Assembly: GCA_026826555.1 (NCBI GenBank)
Contig: JAKSZT010053928.1
Location: 37,192,159 to 37,256,158, forward strand
Direction of reading: 5' to 3'
Length of the DNA: 64,000 nucleotides
Source of the DNA: Tolypeutes matacus
Lineage: Eukaryota; Chordata; Mammalia; Cingulata; Chlamyphoridae
A model generated the notes under the pieces. It saw only the letters and a list, made by a program, of their open reading frames with translations. It had not been told where the DNA came from and did no database searches. The position numbers and the translations under genes were made by a program. Each line of letters starts with the position of its first letter. The stretch's first letter is position 1. Of this stretch, positions 24,435 to 37,254 are shown piece by piece.

Positions 24435-24615
24435 GGATTTAACAAACACTGTATTATATAAATATCATTTTATTTAATTCCCTGAATAACCTACTGATGT
24501 AAGAATCATGATCCTGAACTCATAGATTTGGAGTGGAAACCAGGCTTAGTGAGGTTTTTAAATAACATGTTTGCAGAGGCAGTGAGTGATAGAGGTGGGA
24601 TTCACATCCTTGTCT
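24435..24615 (-). repeat. MIR SINE fragment
   Basis: On the plus strand it reads 'tttaattccctgaataacct', then 'tgatgtaagaatcatgatcc', then 'ggcagtgagtgatagaggtg' with 'ggattcacatcct'. This is the complement layout of MIR (…'gaggtgggattcaaaccca'). Old and diverged. Confidence 0.6.
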
Positions 24616-25190
24616 GTTTTATAGCAAAAAACAATTATAGTATTGTGAGTCATAGCAGAGTTTTACTGTTTATTTATTGAAAAATAAGGTGCCAAAAATG
24701 GAGTTAAAGATGATTTGATCTTGAGTTGGCCCTACCTAGGACCCTTTCCTTCATGAAAGTAAACATACTAAATTTAAGCAGTCAGCTGTCAGAAGCACAA
24801 AAAAGAAATAGCATCTTTCCTTCTGGCTGATTTTAAGCATTGGTAAGTAAGGTACGCTTTGTATCAGTGTATATTTAAGGCTGAGTCCACACTATTTTCA
24901 CTGTAGGCTGGCAAACATTAATAACTAGATAAGCAAGCCCTTTCTCTATCCAGATCAGAATATCTGTACAAATTCTCATTAACATTGAATCTTTCTTACT
25001 GTTTCATTAGTTGGGTATTTCTAGGACTTTGATACTAAATTTGAACAAAAGCACAATATCCTCTCACAGTTTGATTGCTAATGATTTGATCCCCAGCAAA
25101 AGAAACTTTCCTACAAGAGGGAGTTACAGCATTTTGCATCTAATTATAAAAGGAACAGATAACTAATTAGATGTTTTGAAATCCAAAGGA

Positions 25191-25817
25191 TCCGGTGGCC
25201 ACTGGCTCCACATTAATGTTGTAATTACTTCCATTGCATGAATCACAATTTGTCTATAACAGAATACCAGTAAGTCCACTCTAGTCCATAGCTCTTCCCC
25301 CAGTCCTGAAATGGTGATGTCAACTCCACCTCCAAGTGAGAGGGGGCTTATATCCCATAGATAAGATGGATGGGATTATCCTGCCTGCAGCTGCAGACTC
25401 TCTCCATTCCCTGGGATGGCCATTGTCCATCATCATCTCCCTACCAGGTGTCCAGTGTGAGTCCATTGAGCTGTAGAGTAAGAGTTGCAGCTCCACTGAG
25501 ATTCTGGGCCCAGCTGGCACATGGAGCCAGTGGTCACCAGATGCTTTGGGGGCAGGGAGAGGGAAAAGCAGTTGTAATACAGGGGCTTTTTCAGGACTTG
25601 GGAATTATCCTGAGTGACTTTGCAATGACAGATATAGGCCGTTTTATATCATCATATAACATGCAGAACTGTGTGTGAGAGAGTGTGGTCTACAATGTGG
25701 TTGTAGGAGTGGGAGGTGGGGCATATGGGAATCCCTACAATTTTTGTGTAACATTTATGTAATCTAAGTGTCTTAAAAAAAAAAAAAAATTATTAAAAAA
25801 AAAAAAAAAACAAAGGA
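25191..25817. mobile_element. L1-type 3' end with 5' inversion (twin priming)
   Basis: Two adjoining segments match the module at 41.95-43.5 kb in opposite orientations. The part at about 25191-25522 is its reverse complement (matching about 42708-43040). The part at about 25522-25775 is in direct orientation (matching about 43022-43375) and runs into an A tail at about 25776-25816. About 18 bases around 'ggagccagtgg' occur in both segments. Inversion of the 5' part plus an intact 3' part and A tail is the usual product of twin-primed L1 insertion. A weak flanking match ('caaagga' at 25184-25190 and after the A tail) could be a target duplication. Confidence 0.82.
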
Positions 25818-26114
25818 AAAAAATTTCAAAATTTTTCTCCTAGATTTAAAATCATCTGCATTTTAGAATACTTTACCATAATTCTTTAAGGTCCTATTTC
25901 TGGAGTTAGCATGCCACTATTTTTTACTAGAGATAGAAACCTAGCAAATCTGGAGGCAAGCACATTATTCTGAAATGAAAGAGATGACCTAGGCCTGTCT
26001 TTTTTTGACAGGGACAAGCTAATTACTATAAAATCCATAAAACCCAGGCTTTTAATCTCCAGTTCTGAAAAATATATATAACTATTTTTAATTAAATTTT
26101 AACCCCACCTTGTA

Positions 26115-26312
26115 AAGTGATTAAAGGTTACCTGGGAGAGGGGGAATGGAAGTTATTGCTTAGTAGGTACAGATTTTCTGTTTGGGGTGATAAAATGTTT
26201 CAGAAATGGATGTTGGTGGTGGTAATGTAACATTGTAAATGTAATTAATGCCACTGAATTATATACTTAAAATGATAAATTTTATGTTATATATATTATT
26301 GAAAATTCAAGT
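26115..26312 (+). mobile_element. Old L1 3' end (L1MA/L1MB-like)
   Basis: The series 'ctgggagagggggaatggaa', 'gtacagattttctgtttggg', 'atgccactgaattatatact' and 'aaatgataaattttatgtta' is the standard 3' terminus of mid-age mammalian L1 elements. Only the last 200 bases are present, as is usual for 5'-truncated copies. Confidence 0.8.
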
Positions 26313-28565
26313 ATAAAATTCCAGATCTCCAACTTCAGAAAGCATTTAACTCATTAAAAAAATTTTAGCACTTACAAATTACACTTTTTACTCTTTACCT
26401 TTCTTCCACATTATTGCATGCAACCTCTAATTTATTGCTAGGAAATCTAGCCTTCCAGTGCATTTAGGTTACAAAATGGATAATCCCAGTAGTGTATGCA
26501 TTAAAGGAGAAGGTACATCAGATACAGATAATGTCTAAAATCATGAAAATGCAAAGTAAGTCATGGTGACGTGCTTGCATATGAATGCAATTAGTTTGTA
26601 CATGAAGAGAAGATTTTTATTATGCTATTATCTTCATAACAGCCTAATATACAAGAAGCCAATCAGTAGTAGGTTTTCCAGAGGTATGACAAACTGCTTG
26701 TTACAAACTTCTTTAAAGATTTAATGGATGAATGCTGTTTTCCAGAATGCTTTCTTTAACCCTCTGCCAGGTAACCTTTAATCACTTATATTTGTAATTA
26801 ATATAAACATTCATAATAAATGAAAAACTTTATTGAATTACAATGACATAGTAACAAGGCAAGTGATCCTGGTTTATATGCAATCAGAAATTCAAGAAAT
26901 GAAAGGATCAAAAGCAATGATTGCTTTTTTGAGCTATGGAACTTTTCCTTTAGTGAATGTCCTCATTCAGTTTTCTATTTGATTGTTGCTAGAAGTATCT
27001 GGAAAGGAGGGTAGAGATCAAGAAAAATGAAACAAATACTTCAAACAACTTTTTTAATGAAAATTTCTTCCCAGTTTTCAGGAAGTAATGTAAGTATTGC
27101 CAAGTTTAGGGTTTTGATCTGTTCCTTTTTCCTACTAATTTGAGCAAACACTTATTTGTTGCAACACTATAAACATGGGGTTCTTTTCATGAAGGAAAAA
27201 CATACAATAAAACAGTAGATAGCACTTCCCCAAATCCTAAAGTATCTTTTATGCTTTTTATATTTTGTCATGCCTGTGCCAAAATCAGATTAATAAAGGT
27301 GGAGAATTATAGAAATAAAATTAGGCTTCACATATTGAAATGTGGTTGCAAGACTGATAAATTATTTTAACAAATTGTTTTATAAAAAGCAAATGAATTA
27401 TAGCATTAGTCACCATAACTTAATCAACAATGCTGGGCTTCACATTTATTCATAGTGTTCTTTCATTCATCATTACATGAATACATAATTAGTAGTTCTT
27501 TCTTAAAGTAACTTGATCTACATTAAACACTGTAAATCCAGGCAGTTTATTGGAAAGGCTGGGTTCCTCCTGCCCCATTCATGTATTATGTATACTAACA
27601 ATAAATCTAGAATAATTTGAAAATATCAGCTGGCAATAGAACACAATCCACAGGAGTTCAGAGAAAAGTCCATCATTTAATAACCTAATGTTCTCCTCTC
27701 TAAAAATGCCCAGAATGTTATGAAGCTGTTCCTAGTCAATCTTCCATGGGCTTATTTGTTAGCCTCCTATATTAATTTATTCCTCATGAAATGGAATTTC
27801 CTATGAGAATATATATAATATAATATACAGAGAGAGACATAGACATGTATCCCTCAGTATACTTCCTATATATGTACACAAATATCTTCTCCTGCTCTAC
27901 TCCCACCATGTTACATTTCTCCTAATGAAGATCATTGTTCATTACAGCTGATTCTTCTCCCTGTGTTACCATCTCTGGCAATGACACCATAATTCTCTTT
28001 GGCATGAATTATAATCATTGAACTGCTTTGATTAATCTTTTCTCTTGGTTACCCATACTTCTTGAGTTCCCTGCCTCTGTTTCACCATATTTCAATTATG
28101 TCAAACTTTTTTGATTGGGCTCCCCATCAGTAAAACAGTAATAATTGTGAGCATGTACCCCAATGCATACATATTCATTTCTAAATAATATAACTGCAAG
28201 CTGCAATGATATAATGATCATAAAACCAATACAGTATAAATTTAGAACAGGTAAATTTATCTTACTACAAAATAAAAGTTCCGATGTTTCTCACATGCCA
28301 ACTTATTGTCTCCTGCTTGATTTCATCCATAATACAGGTATAGGTGTTTAATAATAAAATGTTTGATCATTGATATTTGATTGATTATGATTCTAATAGA
28401 AACTGCACATAGATGCCAGCCAAGCGAATACAAAGAAAATTGGTTCAAGTGACAGCTTAAAAATTTTCAGTTCCATCACACGTTTTTTTTGCAAGTAAGT
28501 GATTTGTTGGTTGCTTCAGGATTGGGGATTTCTTGATAAGGTCTAAAAAGAAGAAAGGTGCAGCA
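26313..28565. other. Unassigned AT-rich non-coding stretch
   Basis: No gene or clear repeat family recognised. Pyrimidine-rich sequence at about 27870-28130 has the general look of an ancient LINE, but I cannot place it. Confidence 0.4.
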
Positions 28566-28569
28566 CAGC

Positions 28570-28775
28570 AGAGTTTGTGGTCTTTGAAATCACAACTGGA
28601 GTTCAAATTCTCACTCTAGAGTTATTAGCTGTATGAACATAGACAAATAACTTAATCTCTGTATTTTAGTTATTTGTCTGTAAAATGGGCATGATGATAA
28701 CACTATGGTAATAGAATTGTTGGAAAGATTTAAATAAATTTAAGCACGTATAGCCCAGTGCATAATATGCTCTGG
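28570..28775 (+). repeat. MIR SINE
   Basis: A near-complete MIR layout is present. 'gttcaaattctcactctaga' is followed by 'attagctgtatgaacataga', 'aataacttaatctctgtatt', 'ctgtaaaatgggcatgatga' and 'agcccagtgcataatatgct'. It is a diverged tRNA-derived SINE of early mammalian age. Confidence 0.85.
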
Positions 28776-29800
28776 TCATCTTACTTCCTTTTTTAGTCTC
28801 AGTTTTCTTATTTTTTTGATACACAGATAACAATAACTACTCACAGGATTGTTGTACTCTAACTATGGCAACTTGTAAATAAGCACAATTATTCTTGGCC
28901 AGAATTGGAAAATTCATTGTCCATTTAAAACTGTAAAATGAGAATTCAGGGTGAAATCAACAGATGATAGGGACTGCATTGTAATAGTTATTTATTTATT
29001 TTGTGAAATAAATATAAAGCTAAAAATTCAAATGATCATTTGGGGGGAAAAGGTCAGTTGAATCAGTTTAAGAATTGCTATTTACAAAGCTGATAAGAGT
29101 TTATCACTGTAGCAAAGCATTTGAGCAAACAGTTTGTGATTCTTATTGAAACTCTAAGGATAAAATAATCAGTTCTAAGAAATTCCAGATATCTATTTCA
29201 ATAGGATATATCTTAAGAACTTTTTTTTTAAGTAAAGGGGGAAAAGGAGAGTGATTGCTATAATAACTGATCAGGTAACCAGTAGAGGTCAGAGAGCCAA
29301 TGTGACATAAAAGACCATTTAGTGAAGTAACCCACAAATTCATTCAATAAGGCCTGAAATTTTGAGCACCATTAGGTAACAAGGATTATGTCAGTTCCTC
29401 AGATTGCTTAGGGAGGAATCTAAGTTCCAGAAAAGGAAGATGTGAATGACAGAAACCTGTTCAATCAAACCCTGAATGCTACTTAAAAAATCGATGCAGG
29501 GAAATTACAGCTGTAGACTAAAACTTTCTGCAGCTGTCCCGTGTACATGTTCTAATGAATCATTGCCACTGTTTGTAGAATCAAGCAAAGGAAAAGATAT
29601 TTTAGGTAGTATTTTATATAAAACCCTTGAGATCTTAGTATCATAAACCCTGTTTAGCTCAGAGATGATCTTTTTCAGTATTCCCTAGAATGTCTTCAGA
29701 AGTTTCTTCCTAAAAGTTGTTCTCTGATAAGTGAGTTTTGTGGTTCAACAATGCAAGACAAAACTATATTGCTGCAATCCCCTCTTGGAGATTTAGAGTA
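28776..29800. other. Unassigned non-coding stretch
   Basis: Nothing recognised beyond short homopolymers, for example T9 near 29221. Confidence 0.4.
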
Positions 29801-29802
29801 CT

Positions 29803-30398
29803 GTTTTAGTTTGCCAAAGGGCTGTGGATGCAAATACCAGAAATGTGTTGACTTTTATAATGGGAATTTATTTGGGGTAAAAGCTTATAATTCTGAGGCC
29901 GTGAAATTTTCAAACAAGGCATCAGCAGAGATTCTGTCTCACTAAAGTTAGCTGCCATGTGGTGAAGCAAGATGGCCACTGATCTCTGACCACGTCTCTG
30001 CTTTCCCCTCTAGAATCTACTATCTCCTGGTGCTCAGCTAAAGGCAACTAGGCATAGGGCTTGCCTCTTACCAGGCTTCCTCTATCAGTCTCATCTGTTC
30101 ACCTCTCCCTGGGCCTCAACTCTTTGAGCCACTCGGAGGCTTCTCTCCTCGTAGCTCAGCTGTAGGTGAAACTGGCATTCTTTCTCTCACATTGCAGGAT
30201 CAAATATGGCAGCTTCCTTTATCCGTGTCTGTTTCTCTGTGTCTCTGTTTATATCATCTCTAGTAAGAGGGCAGAGATTCAACCTGAGTCACACCTCACT
30301 GATGTAGTCCAGTCTAACAGGTCTCATACCCATAGGAATGGGTTAGTTGAGAAACAAAATCTTTCTCTTTTGGGGATTCACCAAATTCAAACTACCAC
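29803..30398 (-). mobile_element. Solo LTR-like element, antisense (family A, copy 1)
   Basis: The element is bounded on the plus strand by 'tgttttagtttgcc' and 'aaactaccaca', i.e. TG...CA ends. On the minus strand an AATAAA signal lies about 70 bases before the 3' end, as in LTR R regions. The first hundred plus-strand bases align closely with 35786 onward ('gatgcaaataccagaaat', 'tttatttggggta'). The interior is alignable but diverged. No internal viral genes adjoin it, so it is probably a solo LTR. The exact family is uncertain, MaLR/ERVL-like by layout. Confidence 0.65.
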
Positions 30399-30624
30399 AA
30401 GTATATTTTAGCATATTAAAAGTTGTTGGATATTATGAAGAATGAGACCTCTTTGACTTAAACACATCACATTCCAAGCATATTTGAACATAGAATTATT
30501 TCTTTTGTTTTAGAAATGAAACTATTTATAATTGCTATTTATTTAGGTGGCAAAACAACTTTAACAAAATTAGTGTTTCTTGGCATGCACACACAAGACT
30601 ATGTTGATGATGACAGTAATTGCT

Positions 30625-30795
30625 ACTGAGAGATTTCTATGTACCAGAAATTTGATATAAAATAATTCATTTAATCTTCACAGCAATCTGATGAGGTTGG
30701 AACAGTTATTACTATCCCCATTTATTATGGAAGAAACTGAAGTTTGGTGGACCAAACAACTTGTCAAAGGCCACAACCTACTAATTATACTGCAT
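30625..30795 (-). repeat. MIR SINE
   Basis: The plus strand reads 'aattcatttaatcttcacag', 'tgatgaggttggaacagtta', 'ctatccccatttattatgga' and 'gaaactgaagtttggtgg'. This is the complement of MIR in the correct order. Confidence 0.8.
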
Positions 30796-33110
30796 CTTAA
30801 ATATGGCCATACTGGTCTGTTTAAAATATAAACAAGTTGAGACTCTGAGACATATTAATAACTTGCTGCCCAAATTAATATTGTTAATTAGGGTGGAATA
30901 GGGACGTATATCTAGTTCTGCTCACTGCCACTTAGCTAGTACCCTTGCAACATACCATGCTGCTTCATATGTATTCTTTCTTCTGTTACTTCTCTTCAAA
31001 ATTGCATGATCCTTGCACGGTGGTATGCATCACTCCCATGTGTTTCTCTCTGGCTGCCAGTACACAGGTGAGAATTTATGTTGCATTGGGCACTTGAAAT
31101 ATTCCACTAAACAATTTATGCCAACATATTGCAGAGATATTTGCTCATGGTAAATGTTCAATCAATTTTTGTAGAAGTAGATTGATGCATACCTGGTGTC
31201 CAAAGCCTGGTTCCCTTCAGTGATGTTTTTGATACCCATAGAGAGAGTGATAAAACTTTCATTGCCATAAATATGCCTGACACCCTTTGATAAGCTCTAT
31301 AATCGTCTGAATGTTTGATAACTAAAACAAGTTTATCACTTTGCTTTCAAAAGAAAGGTGTTTTAATGACTTGTGAATTAAAATCTTTAAGCATGTTCAC
31401 ATCCTTATTAGTTCAAGAAAAAAGTACAAAGACATGATCGTTTCTCCAAGTATCAAGATAAAATTCAGACAGAATTTGAGCTGCCTCCTGGCAAAGAGTA
31501 TGCTGGAGAAAACATCTGTTCCCTGCCGCCCATGACAACCCTTTTTTTTTTTCCAACATGGTTTGGTCACTGCAAAGTGTATACATCCTTATGAAGAGGC
31601 AGACTTCACAAAAGTTATGTGGCAAAGTGGAACTCTCAGTAGCACAGTAAACTCTGGCTTTCACGGGGCTCTTAATTGGGCTCAGGTAGTTAAGAGAGGT
31701 TTTCAGAGAATTCCTGCCTGAATGTTATTTTATATTGTGACATTTGTAATTGTACATGGCAATGCAAATTTTTAAAACCTGACAGGCTTCAGTGAATTAT
31801 GTGGTATATATAAATCTCTCATACTAGGCAGACTAAATTGATGGTATCACCCCAAGCCGTGAAATAAAAGAGCTACCAGCACTTATCCTTTTAGGCTAAT
31901 AGCTGAAAATGATTTTATGAATCATTAGTTTAGAGATGTGGTCCTACCTATTTGTATAACCCAATGTAAATTAAGATATTTTTGTCTGTGATATAATGTT
32001 AATAGTTCTTAGGAAAGGAGGCCATATGATGAGATAAAAACTCTCCCAATTTTGTGCCATTGGATTTTTGATATTCCAATTAATACCATTATGACTAATT
32101 AGAATTCTTGAATGTAAAAGAAAGAAGATTGATGGGTTAATACATCAATACTTACTTAATGTCCCGAGACACCCTGGCTTTTGAACCATGAAAGATGCAA
32201 TATATAATTAAATTAATAAAAATTTTCTGGTGGTTCCTATTTGTGATATGTCACTAAAGCATAAGAAAATAGAAATTAAGCAAAAGTGGAGAGCATCCTA
32301 TGTGTGGTTACGGTTAAGTAATCATTTCCTTTTTAGTTCATTTGCTGTTCCTTCCCTTTGGTAGATGCAGTTGGGTAAGTTTTCAGAGTGTTTTGTAGTG
32401 ATTTTACTGTGCAACTCCCTTTGAAATAAACCTGAGCTGCATGGCTAAATTAGCTCATGCTGCTTTGAAAATGTACCCCACTATTTTCCAATGGTTAAGT
32501 TGTCAGAAGTTGGTAAAATCAAGCTCAAAATCCTAATTTGAGAATATGTTTGTAAGTCATTTATATTCTTTTCATCTGAAGTTGCTATGAAATTTAAATG
32601 GTAGCATAACACCATTATGTGCACATCTACAGTACATGAAGTCAGTGTACACTTTAGAAATATTCCTGAACGAATCAAGTCTTAATACTTCTAGACTCAT
32701 AGGAGGTTGCAAAATGTGTCCAATGGACTAAGCTGTGTTTCAAGAGAAAAAAATCAGAACTTATTTTATCATTTTTCTCCTTATAAATGTGCTCAGCAGC
32801 ATGTCCTTACCTTCTTTGAATTTACAATGGTGTTTTTGCAATCAATCCATTGAGTAGCATGCTTACTAATCAATTAACAAATAATTACTAGGTGTGGACT
32901 GTGAAGCAAAACAATGTGTTGGCCTTCTTCCCAACACTTCAAAGGACTCTCTATTTGGCACTCCTGATGCTCAGTAAATGTTTACTACTTTGCATTTTTT
33001 TTAATTGAGGAAGAGAATTGCTAACAAGCAGGCAACATCCCTGATGCATAATGAGAATATTGAGCTGTGTTTAGACCCATATATCTACCAAAGACTGTAG
33101 AATATGCTTA
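30796..33110. other. Unassigned AT-rich non-coding stretch
   Basis: No gene or clear repeat family recognised on either strand. Open frames are under 85 codons. Confidence 0.45.
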
Positions 33111-33114
33111 AAAC

Positions 33115-33345
33115 TATGGCTTTGGGAGCTAAACCAAATTTAGCTTTAATTCTAATTTCCTCACTTAGTATTTGGGTGATCTTGGGTTAGTTACTTAGGC
33201 TAGTCCTTCCTCTGCTTCAATTTCCTCAATGTAAAATAGGATAGTAATACAACTACTAAAAAGAAGTTGTCTGATGGTTAAATTAGTAGTTATAAAGTGC
33301 AGACTTTAAAATAATTCCTAGCAAAATGTAAGCACTATGTATGTG
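33115..33345 (+). repeat. MIR SINE
   Basis: The MIR order is present: 'tggctttgggagctaaacca', 'cctcacttagtatttgggtg', 'gttagttacttaggctagtc', 'caatttcctcaatgtaaaat', and the 3' 'cctagcaaaatgtaagcact'. A second, weaker MIR-like piece follows at about 33385-33475 ('ctctgtgatattaggtatat'). Confidence 0.8.
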
Positions 33346-35325
33346 TTTAGATGTTTTTAGTATCAATACTACCACAGAACTGGATTGGGATAAGACCTTG
33401 ATTTTAATCCTCTTCTCTCTGATAGCTCTGTGATATTAGGTATATTACTCTAAGGTACTGATCCATATTCATTTTATTCTTAATGCATTAATTTCATCAT
33501 TCTTACTATTTTCTTACAGCTCTTTGTAGTTTGCAGAGTGAGCTTTCTCTGAAATATTGATAGAAATTCCTACCTGACTCTTATTGTGAGCAATAAATGG
33601 AATTATTTTGTAAATCATAGCACCACCTCGGTCCAGTGTATGAGACCATAGAATAGCTTTTCCCAGATGACTTTAACAGACACTTCAAATCAATGACCAC
33701 AATGTAAAAGTTGTAATCCCACTCTAAAAGCAAGGGGGGTGGCACTCAATGGTGAATCAGGGAGGCTGGCAGCCACTTCAAGTGGTCAATGCTACCTTCC
33801 ATCTTCACCTTTTTTGCACAAATGACCCCTTCATTAGGCCTATCTTATCACACAAAATATGTACACTGCCTTACGTTTATTATCACTTTATATTCTATCA
33901 TTCTTACATGTTGTATACGGGAATAAATATATATATGTGTATATATACATACACATATATGTATATTTCCAAATTTGGAGAATTTCTGTAACCTTATTAT
34001 AGAATGTCTTATCTACTTAAAATAGACTCAAGATTGATTATTTGAATTAAGGAATTAGGGAAACTTTGAATAATTGACCTTAAGCATAGGTAGTTTTAAG
34101 TGAAATTTGAAAAAATGAGTTATATATTAAATTGATAGAAACAGTATGTGTGCACAAAGCACAGAGTTGGTTCTACATTAACTTTATAACAATACTCTTA
34201 GCTAAGAATTCTATACTAAATGAGGAGCTTCTTGCTTTAAATTTAATAAGAAAAAAATCTATTCATATTCCACATAAGACTTCTCATCACACACTTAAAA
34301 AGAGAAAAAATTCAATGTAATTAAATAAAAAGATATGACTTGAACTATAACAAACTATCATTTTAATTTTACTATGCCTTTATCTTTAAAGTCATTTTTA
34401 AATCTTTATTTCTTTACCAAAATCCATTAAACTTTAGCCACTATGCTCTTTTGTAATTTATAAAACATCCTCAAACTTTCACGGAATCATTTAATCCACA
34501 TTGCTCCTAATATGAGTGATATAAGAAATTATTTATCCATTGCATGCATTTTTATGAAATATTTATAGAAATAATTTATACAAACATTTATTCTTTAGTT
34601 TTACATTGTTTATGATTCTAAATCAATTGGAAAACTAAAATATATGATAATCATAGAAATATATGATATATAATGTACAGAAATACTACTGGAAGTACAA
34701 TAGTACCAAAGCACACGACTTTAACCCTAGTTTTGTCTGATAACTGTGGCTTGTTCAATTTAACTTGATTTCAGCAAATCCTTGTGTGATGAGTCTCAGG
34801 CTTCCTAAGCCCATTCAGTTCCATGGCACTGCTCTGGCCTCTTCAGGCATGTGTTTGAAGAGCAAGGATCTGTGTGACATCAAATCCAAATTCTGTGGGT
34901 GATAAACTCTAATAACTTATAAAATTTGCAACTTTACTTATAAATTTGAAATTTACTTCTCTCTCCAAGAAAAGAAACTGATTTTGAGCCAAAATGGTAA
35001 GGAGCTGAGGGATTGGATCCATTTTTGCTTCACCTTTGTTTTCCCAGACAATTCATGAAATAGTAATTGATTTTTTAATCCATATATCAAAGGAATACAC
35101 TATTTGAGAGACCCCTTAGTTGTTTTGTTTCACTAATTTATGGAAAAAAAGAAAGCAAACTTAAATATAAAAAGCATTTTAGACATTTAAATATAAGTAC
35201 ATTACACAGGCAAACCTGGGTTTGGTCTAAAATTTGGCGTGTCCCTTACTTATCTTTATTGGTCATATATTCCAGCATTACATCCTGTATAGATGGGAAT
35301 AATACTGGTGATAATAATAAATGTT
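33346..35325. other. Unassigned AT-rich stretch with one hairpin-forming AT tract
   Basis: At about 33925-33967 an alternating AT/GT/AC tract is self-complementary around 'tatatacatacac'. Otherwise no gene or repeat family is recognised. Confidence 0.45.
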
Positions 35326-35329
35326 TGCA

Positions 35330-35475
35330 ATTGCTACAGTTTAATGAGTATGGAATATATTTCAGACAATTTGGGCATGTTATCTCATTCAACTACCTTG
35401 TAAGGTAAAATATATCAACTTCTTTTACTGATGGGGAAAACTGAGATTCAGAGAGATTAAGTGAGTTGGGGCAGG
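35330..35475 (-). repeat. MIR SINE fragment
   Basis: The plus strand contains 'tgttatctcattcaactacc', 'ttgtaaggtaaaatatatca' and 'actgatggggaaaactgaga' followed by 'ttcagagagattaagtgagt', the complement of the MIR 3' half. Confidence 0.75.
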
Positions 35476-35785
35476 TCTGGGGAGACAGTTCAAAGATAAA
35501 ATAATTACATAAGCTATTGGATCTATAAATAAGATGCAGTGTTGATTCATTCATTCACTACTCTATCATTCAACAACTCTATCAATGCATTTTAGGTCTT
35601 AGAGATGTGAGATAGTACATAAACCATTTAAAAATTATACTCATTTATAATTTTTTAATGAAACTAAGATCCTCTGCATCCTTTGTCTTTTCCTCTTTTC
35701 CACTTGACTAAACATTTTTACCCCACCATTGAGGTATTTTTATGGATTCCCCAATATAAAATGATAGTGTTAATCTCAATTGCAT

Positions 35786-36373
35786 TAGTCATCCAAAGGG
35801 GTGCTGATGCAAAATACCAGAAATCAGTTGGTCTTTATAAAGGGTATTTATTTGGGGTAGAAATCCCCAGATACCAGGCCATAAAGCGTAAGTTTCTTCC
35901 CCCACCAAAGTCCACTGCCACTTGCTGGAGCAAGACAGCTGCCGATGTTTGCCAGGGTTCAGGCTTCTTGGGTTCCTCTCTTCCCGGGGCTTGCCTCTCT
36001 CTGGGCTCAGGCTTGCTTTGTGCCACAAGGCCAGCTTTAGACTATCAGGCAAATGGCTTGCTTCTCTTCCCAGGGCCTTCTCTCTTTCCTCATGACCAAG
36101 CTCCTCTATACGCTACTTCCCAGGGCTCCAGCTCAAGACTTCACATTACAACTCCTGTTCAAAAACTACCAACACTTTGTTTTTTGCCATGCCTTTTATA
36201 TTCGATTCCAGACCCACCAAGGGGTGGGGCTCAACGCCCTACTGCCGTGGCCCAGTCAACGCCCTAATCATAACGTAATCATGTCCAGATTATCAGACCA
36301 GTTTACAAGCATGATCCAATATCTGGTTTTGGAATTCGTAATTACATCAAACTGCCAAACTGCTACACCAATT
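35786..36373 (-). mobile_element. Solo LTR-like element, antisense (family A, copy 2)
   Basis: The plus strand starts near 'tgcattagtcatccaaaggg' and ends near 'aaactgctaca', with TG...CA ends about 590 bases apart. On the minus strand an AATAAA signal (about 35847-35853) precedes the 3' end, as in an LTR. It aligns with the copy at 29803 across the first hundred bases and more weakly beyond. The interior holds CT-rich blocks repeating 'ttcccagggc' and 'ctctctgggctcagg', which suggests short internal duplications. The long plus-strand open frame at 35683-36267 crosses the boundary and is incidental. Confidence 0.72.
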
Positions 36374-36594
36374 AACCATCTTCTATAGACTAAAAGCCTT
36401 AAATACTCCTAAGGCTTTATATTTATAATTCTTCAAATTTCTACTAATAAAAGCTCAGATATCTCAGAAGATATTATATTTCTGCTACTACAAAATGAAG
36501 CTACTAGTTTCTACCTGGTAAGGTTTTTATGACAAGTAGATGAAACTATGAGGGCATTTTTATGTATTATTACCTTTACTGACTATTGTAGGCC

Positions 36595-36930
36595 CCCAAA
36601 ATGTCCATGTCTTAATCCCTGAAACTTGTTAATATGCCAATTCCATGGCAAAGAGAAATAAAGATTGCAGATGTAATTGACTTCAGTTGAAGATGGAGGA
36701 AGGGAGCCATAAGCCAAGGATGCAGATGGTCCCTAGATGATGGAAAAGGTAAGGAAACAGATTCTCTCCTCCAGCCTCCAGAAGGATGCAGCCCTGAGCA
36801 CCATGATTTTGGCCATCCAATACCCATGTCAGACTCCTTACTTGCAAAACTGTAAGACAATGAATTTGTTATTTTAAGCTGCTAAGTTTTAGACAAACTT
36901 TTACAAAGTAATTAGAAAACTAACACACTA
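36595..36930 (+). mobile_element. MLT1-type MaLR LTR
   Basis: The sequence follows the MLT1 consensus order. It has 'ccaaaatgtccatgtcttaa', 'taatatgccaattccatggc', 'gcctccagaaggatgcagcc' and 'tgttattttaagctgctaag', and ends in 'aaaactaacaca'. MLT1 is an ancient non-autonomous ERVL-related LTR retrotransposon. This is a single LTR with no internal region. Confidence 0.85.
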
Positions 36931-37029
36931 TCATTATTATATAAATTATTATTTTCTTTATGCTTCTTCCAGTTATAAAATTCCATGGATTTTCAAGCAT
37001 ATGAATTCCTAGAAATCGGGGTTTGTTCT

Positions 37030-37190
37030 CCACTTTGCCACCTTAATTAGCTACGTGACTCTGGACTACTCAACTCTGTGCCTCAGTGCTGTAGATGCAC
37101 AATAATATTCATTTCAGCTTTTACAGTGTTCAGGAACAGGAACATGATGAAGGCAGCTTTGTGATGTTAGTGTCAGGATTACTTTCAATC
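37030..37190 (+). repeat. MIR SINE fragment, degenerate
   Basis: 'tagctacgtgactctggact' followed by 'actctgtgcctcagtgctgt' matches the MIR core ('tagctgtgtgacc...cctcagtttcc'). The flanks are too diverged to delimit. Confidence 0.5.
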
Positions 37191-37254
37191 TCCATGCATG
37201 AGAATTATTTAAGCACTAAGAATAAGAAAGTATATCTAAGAAGATCCAAAATGT

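Larger units (their letters stand above)
22798..25185. other. Mostly unassigned non-coding stretch
   Basis: No gene recognised. There is a G-rich run at 23668-23691 and a MIR-like piece at about 24435-24615. Open frames at 22818-23171 and 23932-24144 have no recognisable domain, no codon pattern distinct from neighbours, and no matching exon signals that I can support. Confidence 0.45.

Noticed and set aside
35683..36267. 194-codon open frame on the plus strand
   Set aside because: It crosses the edge of an antisense LTR-like element, and its Ser/Pro/Leu-rich content reflects CT-rich LTR sequence.
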